Below are positions 36,420-47,599 of a stretch of DNA of 64,000 bases, piece by piece. Every line of letters begins with the position of its first letter. Positions within the stretch are counted from its first letter, which is position 1. The notes under the pieces are model-generated. The model saw only the letters and a program-made list of their open reading frames with translations. It was not told the origin of the DNA and made no database searches. Origin of the DNA: Eonycteris spelaea (lineage: Eukaryota; Chordata; Mammalia; Chiroptera; Pteropodidae); assembly GCA_003508835.1 (NCBI GenBank), contig PUFA01000165.1, positions 1,889,001 to 1,953,000 on the forward strand, given 5' to 3'. A program made the translations under genes and the position numbers.

Positions 36420-36610
36420 TAAACATTGTCAAACTTGCTTCCCAAACTATATCGTGCATGTAAAATCACCCGGGTATCTTGCTCACATGCAGATTCTGGT
36501 TTGATAAATCTGGAGTGGGGCCTGAGATTTTGCATTTCTAACAAGATGCCAGATGATGTTGATCAGTGGACCAGTAAGGTTGCAGAGGGTCACTCTGGAC
36601 ACCACACATC
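36420..36610 (+). mobile_element. MER5A-type hAT-Charlie element
   Basis: ATGTAAAATCACCCGGGTAT, GCAGATTCTGGTTTGATAAA, TCTGGAGTGGGGCCTGAGAT and TTTGCATTTCTAACAAGATG match MER5A text in order and orientation. The terminal inverted repeats are degraded (CAAACTTGCTTCCCAAAC on the left). No transposase is present. Frames over it on both strands (36356-36544, 36426-36620) are artefacts. Confidence 0.9.
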
Positions 36611-36669
36611 TGCACACTGATTTGGGATTTGCCACTCTCATGGAACTTAGTTTCCTGGTACTAACTAAT

Positions 36670-37070
36670 TCATAGTGTTACCAGTTCAAAGTCCATGTGC
36701 CCCGAAACTTTAAAAGGCCAAAATTCAAAATGTCAGAGTTTGGAGTAAGGAAAGGTTTATTGATGTAGAAGGCACCAACTGAGAAGATGGGAGACCCAGA
36801 GGTGCCTCAAATCCATCTTAAGAAAGTACAAAGTTTAGGCTTCTTTCATGTCAAGAAGAGAGGTAGGGCAAGAGGCGATTGATGACCACAGACATCTGAG
36901 CACCAGCAGGGTCTGAAGAAGACTGAGCTTAGCCTGTTGACCTTAGTTGATGTGAATCTAGTCACAAAGTTCCTGCAAATCTTTGATAAACAATACATAC
37001 TTCCCTTATCTCCTTGTAAAAGGTACATTTTAGTAAGAGCTGTTTCTTTTTTTTTTTATAAAATCCAAAA
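36670..37070 (-). mobile_element. Possible LTR fragment, antisense
   Basis: TTTGGAGTAAGGAAAGGTTT followed by ATTGATGTAGAAGGCACCAA and later GGGCAAGAGGCGATTGATGA has the feel of antisense retroviral LTR text ('gtaaggaaaggtttattg' reads as a reversed AATAAA polyadenylation region). The T run at 37048-37057 may be a boundary. No TG/CA ends or duplication were located, so the call is tentative. Confidence 0.35.
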
Positions 37071-37590
37071 CTCAAGCAGAATTTCTCTAATGATTAGCAT
37101 GTCTATATGCAAGATTAAGCAGAAGCTACTAAACAAAGCAATCTTGAAGTCAGAGGCCAAGCATTTTACTCTTACAATAGGGATGTTATACTGAGAGAAT
37201 TAAATGAGAAATTCAATATAGGGTTGTTTAGCATAACAAATTACTCCATATATGGTGGTCACTTTTGGAAATTATCAACCTTGTTTAATCCTTGGGCTTA
37301 ATACCCAATAAATGTTAGTTTACGGCAAATTCTTGATTGAGTTTTATTCTTTGATTGAGTTAGCCCAATGATAGGTAATTATCCAGACCTTATAACGCAG
37401 CAGATCTAAGTATTAGGAGGTGCTTCTTATTTTAGCTAATATCTGCTATCCTGTAATAAAATATTGCTTCTAGTTTTGTGCTTTGGAGCTGACCAAAAAG
37501 ACAATTTATCCCTTTCTATATGTCAGATTGCTAATATTTTATGACATACGGTTATTTTATTTTCTTTTTAAATTTTATTTCTTAAATTAT
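37071..37590. other. Unique AT-rich DNA
   Basis: No recognisable feature. Confidence 0.45.
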
Positions 37591-37594
37591 TATT

Positions 37595-38200
37595 GTGGAT
37601 AGAATACCTTCACTGGGTTCAAAAATCAAAAAGAATCTGGAGGTATTGTAACAGATTTTATGGTACTGGTATTACTACTCCATGCCCATGACTAAGAGAA
37701 GCTACAACTCTGCCTAAGGGTTCCCCACCCCAAGCAGTGAGGTTTCTTTGCCCACTGCTGGGGTAATGCTGATATGCAGTTGTCTATTGCTTCCTTCCTT
37801 TCCCTGCTCCCCTAACTATGCTTCCTAGGATCATCTTCTGAAAATCTGCTTGGATGAAAATCATCATCTCAGGGTCAATTTCTGGGAGAAACAAATCAAG
37901 TCAGTAATGAAGCAGAAAGTCTCCCTCTACTTCCTGTCCTTATCTTCCCTCCACTCAGTTTTCACCCCCAACAGTAAGTTATGTTCGTAGTTTCTTCCCA
38001 AGTTTCAATTTTGTGAACTTCCCAGTAAATATAGATGCCTCTTCCTTTTTGTAAACATAAAACAGCAAATTATACTCACACTATTCTGTACCTTGACTTT
38101 TTTTCACTTACTATATCTTAGAAATCTTTCAATATTGGTGTAGAGAGACGTTCTTAATCCTTTATATGGTTGCATGGTATTCCATTGTATGTAAGTGACC
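37595..38200 (-). mobile_element. Old L1 3' region, antisense, with an internal foreign block
   Basis: CTGGGTTCAAAAATCAAAAA (37614-37633), AAAGTCTCCCTCTACTTCCT (37916-37935) and the terminal part TTTTTTTCACTTACTATATC, TTAGAAATCTTTCAATATTG, GCATGGTATTCCATTGTATG (38099-38191) are consecutive pieces of the antisense 3' region of an old L1. Between the first two blocks lie about 270 bp (37640-37905) that do not belong to L1 and may be a separate insertion. Confidence 0.75.
37690..37895 (+). mobile_element. Possible LTR fragment inside the antisense L1
   Basis: GCTTGGATGAAAATCATCAT and CTCAGGGTCAATTTCTGGGA resemble the 3' end of MaLR/ERVL-type LTRs ('...ctcagggtctgcttctggg...'). The preceding CT-rich block would then be the LTR body. 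No clear ends were found. Confidence 0.35.
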
Positions 38201-38575
38201 AGCTGGCCCAAACCCCAGATTAAATAACTCCATTTTACTCAATAACTTATCGAAAGACAAAGTTTAATCATTTTAATAACCTCTTCTGGCCACAAACAAA
38301 TCTATTGATTTTATTCTTACCTCATATTAAACAGTTATGACATATTGTCTCCATCACAATAGAGGTGGATACTATTTTTCTTGCCCAAGACAAAAATAAA
38401 ATCAAAGTCAGCCTGCTCATACTGTTGATATTGAATTTTTAAATAGGTAAAGCTCTTAAGGATTTCACATGGACTTTCTCATCCTGTATTTATATAGTTG
38501 ATTTATTTTAAACAGGTATGAAACTTTACCTTTTTAGGTCTATTATATTTCAGCTCCTTGTCTTAGTCCATATTG
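38201..38575. other. Unique AT-rich DNA
   Basis: Nothing recognisable. Confidence 0.45.
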
Positions 38576-38579
38576 ATAA

Positions 38580-38830
38580 AAGAATCATTAGCTTCTACTT
38601 ATTGAACATTTAATATTTTCTAGGCCCTGTAATATGTATTTTATGCTTATCACCATCCATCACTTTATTAATCACCTTATAAGTCAATTGTTATCTCCAT
38701 TTATAGAGGTGAAAACTGATGCTCGGAGAAGGCAAGTCACCTGCCAGGGTCATGTAGACTGCAAGTGGTAAAGCTCACAACCAACATGCCTAGGCCTTGA
38801 TTCTAATGACCAAATAACAAACTGTTCTTC
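38580..38830 (-). repeat. MIR-family SINE, antisense
   Basis: TCTACTTATTGAACATTTAA, TCACCTTATAAGTCAATTGT, TATCTCCATTTATAGAGGTG, CAAGTCACCTGCCAGGGTCA and GCAAGTGGTAAAGCTCACAA are the reversed MIR order ('ccatttt acagatgag...cttgcccaaggtca...aagtggcagagc'). Confidence 0.85.
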
Positions 38831-38942
38831 TGAGCTTACTGTCAGAACAATTACTGTCTTCATTTAGGTAGTTGATAAAATTACAAATTATGATATGACT
38901 CAGGATTGGGCTGTGAATGAATTCCTATAGAGGACACTCTCC

Positions 38943-39440
38943 TGTTATATTAATGTTCCCCAGAACAACAGAACCAATAGGTTATATAGGTATATATGAG
39001 AGGAGATTTATTACAGGCCTACATGGATTTGGAGGCCAAGAAGTCCCATAGTCTGCTATCTATATGCTGGAGAACCAAGAAAGTTGGCAGTGTAATTCCC
39101 AGTCCAAGGATGGAAGCCTGGGAACTAGGGGTTGCTGGTATAAGTCCAAGAGTCTGAGAGCCCCAAAACCTTGAACTCCAACGTTGTATGGCAGGAGAAG
39201 ATGTATGCCCAATTTAAGAAGAAAGAGAATTCACCTTCCCTCCACCTTTTTGTTCTACTGAGGCCCTAAAGGGACTGGATGACCCCACCCACACTGGTGT
39301 GGGCAGATCTTTACCCAGTCTACTGATCCAAATGCTAATCTCTTCCAGAAACACCCTCACGGACACACTCAGAAATAATGTCTTACCCATATCTGGTCAT
39401 CCATTAACTCACTTAAGTTGACAAATAAAATTAGCCATCA
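38943..39440 (+). mobile_element. Solo LTR (TG...CA), ERVL/MaLR-like
   Basis: The unit starts TGTTATATTAATGTTCCCCA with AACAGAACCAATAGG close behind, contains GACTGGATGACCCCACCCAC and CAGTCTACTGATCCAAATGC, and ends AAATTAGCCATCA. These are the head, middle and tail of a common mammalian LTR whose family name I do not assign with certainty. TG and CA termini are at 38943 and 39440. No internal retroviral genes flank it and no second LTR was seen. Confidence 0.75.
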
Positions 39441-42180
39441 TACCTGTTCAGCACTGATCAATAATCAGTATGCTTTAGATATCGTTTTTCAAAAAGTTAA
39501 TACTCTTTAGTAACATGGGTATCACTATATCTTTTTCACCATTGCCCAGAAGAGTATCATGTTAGAGATTTAAAAACAGTAATGTAAAAACAACAACATC
39601 TAAAACCCTAAAACCCTTTATGGTATTAACTTTTTCTCCTGTGTCAGGTAAATAGAAGTTATGCAATTGGCATGACTTGCTATTATAACCTATACTGTAG
39701 GCTACAGAAAAATTCTTTGCATTCCAAGTCTCCCAGTCTGCCACTTAAAGAACAAGTTGCTAGGAATCATGCAACCTCATTAGGTTGTCTCTTCTACAAT
39801 TTGAATTTTTCTCTCTTTTTGAAGATTATAACAGGTTTTACTCATTTCTAGTTTTCAAACACTTTTCCCATCCTCCAGAATTTTCTATAGATGACTGAGA
39901 CAGGTTTCGTATAACAAATTCAAGTGGTGCCCTGAACAAAATCCATCTGAGAGCTTTAGGACAGCTCTTTGTAAGAATTCCCATACAATCTGTTTATTAC
40001 TTTCCCTAAGCCTCATGCTTTTTCCTTCCATTTCAGTTCAAAGATCATTTTTAAGGAAAGGAAGCAAAAGGAGAGCTGGCATCCAGTAGTTTGCTTATCA
40101 CTGTAATTAGTTAATGATATACTGTTGGCCTCATCTCCTCCCAGTGATTCCTTTCTTCCAAACATTCCATAAAAAGCTTCTTTTTATAAATTAATTTTAT
40201 AACATTGTGAAAGCTGCAGATAATTTTAGTCTTTGGCCTTTCATATGTTACTCTTCCGTCCTATGTCATCCTCTGTTTAAGTTATTTTTTATTTTTTTAT
40301 TTTTTTATTAACTCATTGCAGGTCATTTTGTACAGATCCATTACTTCTATTTGATATCTTGTAAGAAGTTAATTTATAAGAGCCTTCCATTCCTTGAGTC
40401 ACCTTTGCAGTCACTGGCCCTGGAATTTTATGCACCATTTTCAGTAAACTTAAACCTTAGTGTGGTCTAAGTTTATGTTTTTTTTTTTTTTAAATGCCCC
40501 TTGATAATTTTGTGAAAATAATGGACAGAGTAGGAAGCAAGATCATGTCTTCCATGTCTGTCTCCCTTAATTTGATATTTGTGCCAAACCTAAACGTGCA
40601 CATAGTTTTAATATCTAATGTTGTGTGGTAAAATTTTATGAGAACTTAAAAATCTCTAAAAATCTAAATTTGAAGTAGTACAATATAAAAGTACTATGAA
40701 GTTTCAATTTATGTGGAAAAATTTTAAAAATGGAAATTTTCCTAAATTTTAAAATTTCATCAAGGACTGCAGTTTAAAGTAGGTAGTCCTGGTAAATTGT
40801 GTTCGCATTTACGTTACTCCTGAAAAAGATTGCTCACACCCTTTGATGCTATCATTTCAAACACAGTGGAGTTTACATGCAGCTTTGGTGACTAATGTGC
40901 TGGATTTTAACACTCTAATATTCACTATTATTTAAAAATATTTTAAAGCTGTCTAATAATTAGCCACACATTTTTAATTAGCCGCAAATCTTTATCTACA
41001 CATCTTTATTTCAAAAACCTCTAAAGCATTGGTATTCTCATCTATTTCGCTGAATCCTCCCTGGTACTGAAAACCACCCCCCTCCATCTCTGTGGCTCTA
41101 CATCCTTTGCCCTAATCTCCATCAGTCCTTTAGGCCAGCAAGTAACTTTATATGCGTTTGTTTCATGTAGCGGCTCCTGCTTAAAAGGGCATTTAAATAA
41201 TTTTTATGGCTAATGATATTTGAACACTAACTATCTGGAATTTGTGTCTAGCTAAACAAAGTATTCTATTCCGGGACTACTTTAAACTACAATGAGACAT
41301 AGTGGAAATAGGTGGTTTGACAAGGTAGTTGAATAACTGTGATTCATTCATCTACTCTAAACTCCTCCTTTAAAAAAGGCCCAACAAGATAAACATGAAA
41401 ACAAAAGCTAACTAAAGCCCAAATAGAATTTTTAATAACTCCATCTTCTAGAGAGACAGGTGGCTGAGCACCTTCTTGTTTTATCTGTTAACCAGGTGGA
41501 AGAACAAAGTTCTCATCAACAGCAGCGTATATCAGAGACAGAAGCTGTGCTGACCAGATAAATAGGTACCCATCTCTTAACTATTTTCTTAGTCATCTAG
41601 AACCAGAATACTTCTACCTTCAATAGCTTCTCTCTATAAATTCATTATATAGCCACAGGGAAAAAAAATTAGATCTACAAAGATAAATGGACAGATATAT
41701 TGTCTTGTGGGATGTTCCCACACATTACTGTTAGTCAAGGACAGGTCAATTACTCAAAAATAAATAAGGATAAAGGTTTTAAATGACATTTAATAATGTT
41801 GAGTTAAAAACCATGTACCAAGGTTCAAATGCTATATAAAACCATCTTTTTTTTAAGCATTAATGAACTCTATTCAAAAGTATGTATAATAGACTGAAAA
41901 ATATTAAATATATTCTCTAAACAATAAGTGGTATAAAATATAGTCTCTGAGCATGATAAAATATAGTTAATATTAAAAATGAACAAACATCATAAAAACT
42001 AGTATTAAAGAGCAATCTCCCTACTCCCTCCAGACTATTAGTTTAAAACAAAATCAGATACATAATTATAAACTATTTTGGAGATAATAAAAGTGAAACT
42101 AGTCTATATAGGATTTTGTGTGATCCCACCAAATACAAGCCAAGGACAAATTCAAAAGATGACATTTTACATTTTAAATT
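39441..42180. other. Unique AT-rich DNA
   Basis: No confident repeat or gene. There are T-rich runs at 40283-40309 and about 40479-40490. The segment 41330-41620 is of mixed composition and non-repetitive, and could hold conserved noncoding sequence. Confidence 0.45.
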
Positions 42181-42184
42181 TAAA

Positions 42185-42255
42185 ATATAAAAACAGGCAA
42201 TGGGCCGATTTGGCCTGCTAGTTATAGTCTGCCTACTCCAACTCTAAGATATGAC
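42185..42255. mobile_element. Possible hAT/MER3-like end fragment
   Basis: CAATGGGCCGATTTGGCCTG followed by CTAGTTATAGTCTGCCTAC is reminiscent of the 'gggccggatttggcccg...' end of MER3-like elements. The fragment is about 70 bp and no partner end is visible. Confidence 0.45.
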
Positions 42256-43657
42256 ATTGTTAAGAGGCATATGAAAATTTTAACAGGTGCTTACTCTTAA
42301 TGAGAAAAAATAAAAACGTATGGGAGGTAAGAGAGCTGAACTTTCCTGTCAGCACTGTTACATCACCTTTGTCGCCCAAACTGGAACATAAGTAATGATA
42401 AATAATGCATTATCTCCTTGCCAAACAAACTCAGCACCATTTCCCTAAGGGCCTACCATAGGCCTCAGAATCCTTCTCAACCCATTTTTCTAGACAGCCA
42501 CAAACAATTAGAATTGACAGAAAACATATAACCTGTTTGCCACCCTTGATCTTCTATACTCTTCTTAGAGTACATTACGCAGAATTCGATCCACTACTTT
42601 GGTGTGACTAGGCTCTCACAGAATAGAGAGGTGCCATCATCTTGCTTGACCTAATGTATTGTAGCTTAAGATCACAAACTTTTTTGCAACCTCATACCAT
42701 AGACACAGTAGCAATCAACTAAAACCTTGAAGCCTCCTCCATAGGAGTTGCTGTTAAGCCACATCTTAAATGCCTTATAGTGCATAGACTCCCTACTTCA
42801 TCTTCTTTGAATCAAATTAGCACACCTTTGATCTTATGTCAGTTCAACATGATGCATAACAATAGTTTCAGTAGAGTTCCTTAATACACTATTTGAAACT
42901 ATCTTCTTAATAACCAAAATAACATGTTTTAAATTATTCTCCCCATCAGATGTTAAGATCTTCAGGATAATATTTATATTCAAACTGTACACAATATGTA
43001 TGCCAAAAAATGGATTTTTTTCAGAGCATATAAGAATTCTTTTTTTCAAAACTGTATTATTTGTCTACTAAATTAAGAAGTAAAGATAACTTTAAGATTG
43101 TAAGATTGCTCTAGTACCTTTGAGCCTCAGGCACTGACTCCAGCCAGAAAATCTTTAGGCAAGTAGTATATTCAAGGAATTTGTTGATCTCTAAATAAAT
43201 CACTTGGTTGAGCAGTCCAATACCTGTCATCATGAAAGATAAAAAGAACGTACACACAATTGAGTTTCATAGTGTTAAACAATAAAAAATGTGAGTTACT
43301 GCTATAATAAAGCTAAAAGATATTAAATAGTATCCTGACAGAGTTTTGAAAGTTACAAGTGTTATAAACCTAAGGAAACAATTTTAGTACATATTTTGTT
43401 GCCTTAGGGTGGACAGTGTTACTTCATCTATGCATTTCTAGAACAGAGATGAAAGAAAAGAGTAGCATTCTGTAATATTTAATTTCATTGTTCACTTATT
43501 ACATTTTCTTCAGTTTCAGTGTATGTTTTTAAAATATAATTATTTTCCTTTAAGGGTTGATTTTCTTGGTGAAAGATATAGCAACACTTTTGGTAAACTC
43601 TAATTTCTTCTGATAGCAGAATGCTTTATAGAAGTCTTACTTGGATATATTCTCATT
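42256..43657. other. Unique AT-rich DNA
   Basis: No recognisable gene or repeat. Confidence 0.45.
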
Positions 43658-43870
43658 CAGGAATCAGCAAACTTCAGTGACAAGGGGCCAAGAGAATAAA
43701 TATTTTAAACTTGACAGTCCAAGTGGCAATGTCCTCTTTGAACACCATCCTCATTGAAATACTAATAATCTTTTTACATTCCACATTTAAATATGTAAAA
43801 ACCATTTTTGGCTCACAGAACATTTTTTACAGGTGATAGGCCAGATTTGGCCATTGTTTGGTAACCCCTG
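43658..43870 (+). mobile_element. MER3-like hAT-Charlie element, complete ends
   Basis: The left end CAGGAATCAGCAAAC and the reverse complement of the right end GTTTGGTAACCCCTG form a degenerate 15-bp inverted repeat. The interior has AAGGGGCCAAGAGAATAAAT on the left and GATAGGCCAGATTTGGCCAT on the right, as in MER3-type elements, and the 213-bp length fits. No clean 8-bp target duplication survives. It is non-coding. Confidence 0.8.
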
Positions 43871-45029
43871 CTCTAGAGTATTGCCATTAAACAAAATAAG
43901 ATCATAGTTGTCTGTACATTCATCTAAACGGAAAACCTAGTGATTTACATTTTGCTATGTGATAAGATAGATGACACGGTTTCAAAAATCACCTCCATTT
44001 TGACCATCAAGGAAATTTTACATGCCGATCTTCAGATTCTTTTAATAGAAAAAAAATAGAATCTTGTTTTCTATTTTCAATGAACGAATATTAATTAACA
44101 TTTGCCAATCTGTGTGCTGGGTAATAGGAAGAAACAGATAAAATTGATATCAGACCTCGAGCCCCTTCCACTGAAAAATTATAACATTTATAAATGATGC
44201 CTTCACACTTCATATAAAGATATATATGTCTCATGAAGTAATATATAAAAGGTTTAAACATAGCTTTTCACAAATGAAACGTGAAATGCTTTCTTTAAAT
44301 TTACCTTCAAATCACAGTTTTCCCTCCTACACAAATCATTTAAATATAAATATCTTTAATAATTTTGTAATAAATCATTATTCAGCCAAAAGCTGAATAG
44401 ACACACAGCTCTTTAGTTACAGCTTCAAGATGAGTAAGTAACGTGGCATTCTAAGTGAGAAAATATAAAGAATCACAAGCTTCCCAAGTCAGAAGCTTTT
44501 CTTTCTTCTTTTTTAAAAAAGAATTAAACTCATATCTTAAAATGTAGAGAAATTCTATATACCCATAAGCATTCTAATTTGTCTGACTCTCACTGTAGTG
44601 GTGGTTTATCATGTTTTCTGTCTGTGTCACACATTTTGAACATTCTTTCTGTATTGGAAGAATTTCTTATCTTAGGCATCCTGCATCTCCGTGGAAGAAA
44701 CAGAAAAACCTGCTTTCTCACCTTCCTTTCAGATCTTGGGTTTTCCCATATGAGATTTTCTTTTGAAAGTATCAATGTGGAAAAAATGATGCCATACATC
44801 CATACAGAGCTCATTTTCTCATGAGAGTAGAAGTACCTGGCTCTCAAGAACATGAGGTCAGAAGTTCTAGAATCTCACACACAGCAGCAGCAGTAACTGA
44901 AGCTGTGGGGGTGGCTCTTCTTAAGAAACATTCTTTTGTGTGGTTGACTGGCGTTCCTCACTTTTCAGTCTTTGAAGCTAATACTTGGCCCTTCCTGTGA
45001 ACTCTCTAACTTCCTGAGTCTTAGGTTAT
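43871..45029. other. Unique DNA
   Basis: Nothing recognised. Opposite-strand frames at 44579-44824 and 44590-44853 mirror each other and are not genes. Confidence 0.45.
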
Positions 45030-45492
45030 TGTTATCCTTTAAATTGTGTCTCCTAAAAAGATATGTTGAAATACTAACTCCTAGTACCTGTGAATGTGTT
45101 TGGAAATAGGGTTCTTGCAGGTGTAATTAAGTAAAGATAAAGTCATGGGTCATAATCAGATATGATTGGTGTCCTTATAAGAAGAGTAAATAAAAAACAC
45201 ATGAAGGAAAATACCATGTGAAGACACAGAGACACACAGGAAAAATGTCATACGGCAATACAGGTAGAAATTAGACCGAGGCAGCTACAAACCAAGAGAC
45301 ACCAAGGATCACTACCACCAGAGGCTAGGAAGAAACAAAGAAAGAATCTACTAAGAGTTTCAGAGGGAGCATAATCCTACTGACACCTTGATTTTGGACT
45401 TCTAGCCTCCAGAACTATTAGAGAAGAAATTTCTGTTTTAAGCCACCCAAGTTGTGGTATTTCATTATGGCGACCCTAGGAAGCTAATATAG
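45030..45492 (+). mobile_element. MLT1-like MaLR LTR
   Basis: TTAAATTGTGTCTCCTAAAA, AGTACCTGTGAATGTGTTTG, GGTGTCCTTATAAGAAGAGT, ACATGAAGG...CATGTGAAGACACAGAG, CTGACACCTTGATTTTGGAC, CTAGCCTCCAGAACTATTAG and AAGCCACCCAAGTTGTGGTA are the landmarks of MLT1 LTRs in order over about 460 bp. The start at TG is visible; the end is near AAGCTAATATAG. No internal region is attached. Confidence 0.9.
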
Positions 45493-46084
45493 TTATGTTC
45501 CTCAGATGGAGACCCTGAGACTAAGATTTAGTGCAAGCAACTTTTTAAGAAGGTGCTCCCAGGAGAAACCAGTACGAAAGTAGAGAAAGTGGGACAGGGA
45601 AAGATTTAAAAGCCAATTAAGTGTGAGATCTCAAGTAAACTCCGAGCCTCAGCCTGATCTGCAAGGAGCTATGGAGTTTAAATAACATCTGGAGGTTGTC
45701 CCAACTGGAGGAAAGGGAGCTGGCTTTTACACTTTCTTTCAGCAGAATCAGTCCGTCGTCATCTGAGGTCTGCCCCACCAGACCTAATCCCTCGCACCTC
45801 ATCATCCATCTCTTAAAACATAGACAGATTCCTAAAATGTTGTGGGCAAAAAACAATTTTTCTAAAGCAAGTCATGTTTTAAATGCATTTAAGGGAAATT
45901 CAGTGTTGAAACAAAAACTTGTGAAATATTGAATAAAGTGAAAACTATCTTTAAAAATGTTCAAACATATCAGTTTTGTCATTATATATTTCTGTAAACC
46001 TACCATTATTAATAAGCATAGAGCACTATTCTTGAGATTATAAAATATATAAGCTATGCTTCCCATATGCAAGTGTTCATATGC
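45493..46084. other. Unique DNA
   Basis: No recognised repeat. Frames at 45617-45856 (minus) and 45696-45932 (plus) overlap and have no domain. Confidence 0.45.
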
Positions 46085-46190
46085 TAATGTCTATAGGATT
46101 TTTCACTGAGTCACTTAACATCTCTGATCCTCAATTTCCTGTTCTGTGAAATGTAGTTGATAATTTAACATAAACTGCAATAGAGATCAT
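46085..46190 (+). repeat. MIR SINE fragment, sense
   Basis: CACTGAGTCACTTAACATCT, CTGATCCTCAATTTCCTGTT and CTGTGAAATGTAGTTGATAA match the MIR middle in order. Confidence 0.8.
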
Positions 46191-47220
46191 TATATAACTT
46201 ATAGAAATGCTTTCTGTGAATTTAAATGATTGTATAACTATAATAATATTAAGAAATACATAAGAATATGGTATCTACAGTAAGTCCCATAGGAATTATA
46301 AGTGAGAAAAGAATTCTGTTCCTGGACCTGTGGAGTCTTAGTGTCAGATATTTTCCTCTCAAAGATACAGGTGCACTGCGCAATTATCATTGTATTCCAG
46401 AAAACAGTTGAACAGTATATCTAACCCTTGAACATATATATGCTGACTCTAATTACAAATGCATCGGCTAAAACTAGTTACGACTTACCTTCCCACAGAG
46501 CTAGCTACAAGGAGATAACGTGCCAAGCAAAGGACAGGAATATCTGAACCCTTGATAATTAAATTTCTCAGTATGATTTGAGATGTCGGTACTCTGTTGA
46601 TTAAGCCTGCCTGTTACGAACTTGGGTAATGTGAGTTTGGCCTTGAGAAAGGACTTTACTCTCAGTGCAAACAGTAAAATTTGTGAGTTTGCAAAGTGAT
46701 ACTCATACCCCGAAACTTTTTAATTCACCAAGATACCCCAATTCAAGGCTGGCCAGTAGCCAGCAGTTTCTTCCTTGAAATTTCTACTCTATTTAATACA
46801 TTTTAAATGAAATAAATACCATCATGTTCTTTAGGTTCTTGAGATTCCCTTTAATTAAATATGTAGGAAGCCTATAGAACTCATAATAGTCCACAGAAAA
46901 AATGTTCATCAATTCTGATAGCTACTTTGAGTGCAGATAGTAGTTTTATGTACTGCTGACCTCCGAAAGAGAAACTATACAAACCCCTTGTATTTTTCCC
47001 CTTTTTGAATATAATCCCTTGATCACTGATATTTGAAACATGCTCATTCATGTAATTTGATTCTTGTTTGTTTTTCAATCTATTTTTAATACGGAAAAAT
47101 GGCAGGCATTTAAACACTCCTCTACTTTTACATTTAGACAGGCATCATTGAAATAATTTTTGAGCAAGTTCAGTTAAGATATGTTGATATTTTGGCCTTG
47201 CCCTTCTAGCCTCAGAGAGA
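46191..47220. other. Unique AT-rich DNA
   Basis: No recognisable gene or repeat. Confidence 0.45.
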
Positions 47221-47224
47221 GGAC

Positions 47225-47359
47225 TCTTTCTTTCTCCCTCCCTTCCTTCCTCCCCCTTCCTTCCTTCCTTCCTTCCTTCCTTCCTTCCTTCCTTCCTTCC
47301 TTCCTTCCTTCCTCTCTCTCTCTCAATCTCTCTCTCCTCTCTCTTCTCTCTTTCTCTTT
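47225..47359. repeat. (CCTT)n/(CT)n polypyrimidine tract
   Basis: About 135 bp are almost exclusively C and T: some seventeen CCTT units, then CT dinucleotides with one AA interruption. The Ser/Leu/Pro-rich plus-strand frame at 47181-47378 is a translation of this microsatellite. Confidence 0.95.
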
Positions 47360-47488
47360 TTATATAATACCTAGATGATATTTCTTCTCTATCACTTCTG
47401 TTCCCATTCTTTTTCTGAGATCTTCAATCTCTACTAATCCACAGACCTGTCTTTCCTTATCCACACATGCACAAGACTCCTCTTTGTT

Positions 47489-47590
47489 AGAAAAAAAAAA
47501 AAAGAAAACCATGGAGGAGGGTGAAAATGGGAGGAAGAGAAAGAGGAAAGGAAGAAAGAAAGAGACAAAGGAAGGAAATAAAGAAAGAAT
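47489..47590. repeat. Purine-rich (A/GAAA/GGAA)n tract
   Basis: An A13 run leads into AGGAGGG-, GGAAGAGAAAGAGG- and GAAAGAAAGA-type text. It is the approximate complement of the pyrimidine tract 130 bp upstream. Confidence 0.9.
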
Positions 47591-47599
47591 TGAATACAT

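Noticed and set aside
47225..47359. CRISPR-like array because of regular units
   Set aside because: The units are four-base microsatellite repeats without spacers, in a mammalian genome.
47181..47378. Ser/Leu/Pro repeat protein
   Set aside because: It is the translation of a CCTT/CT microsatellite.
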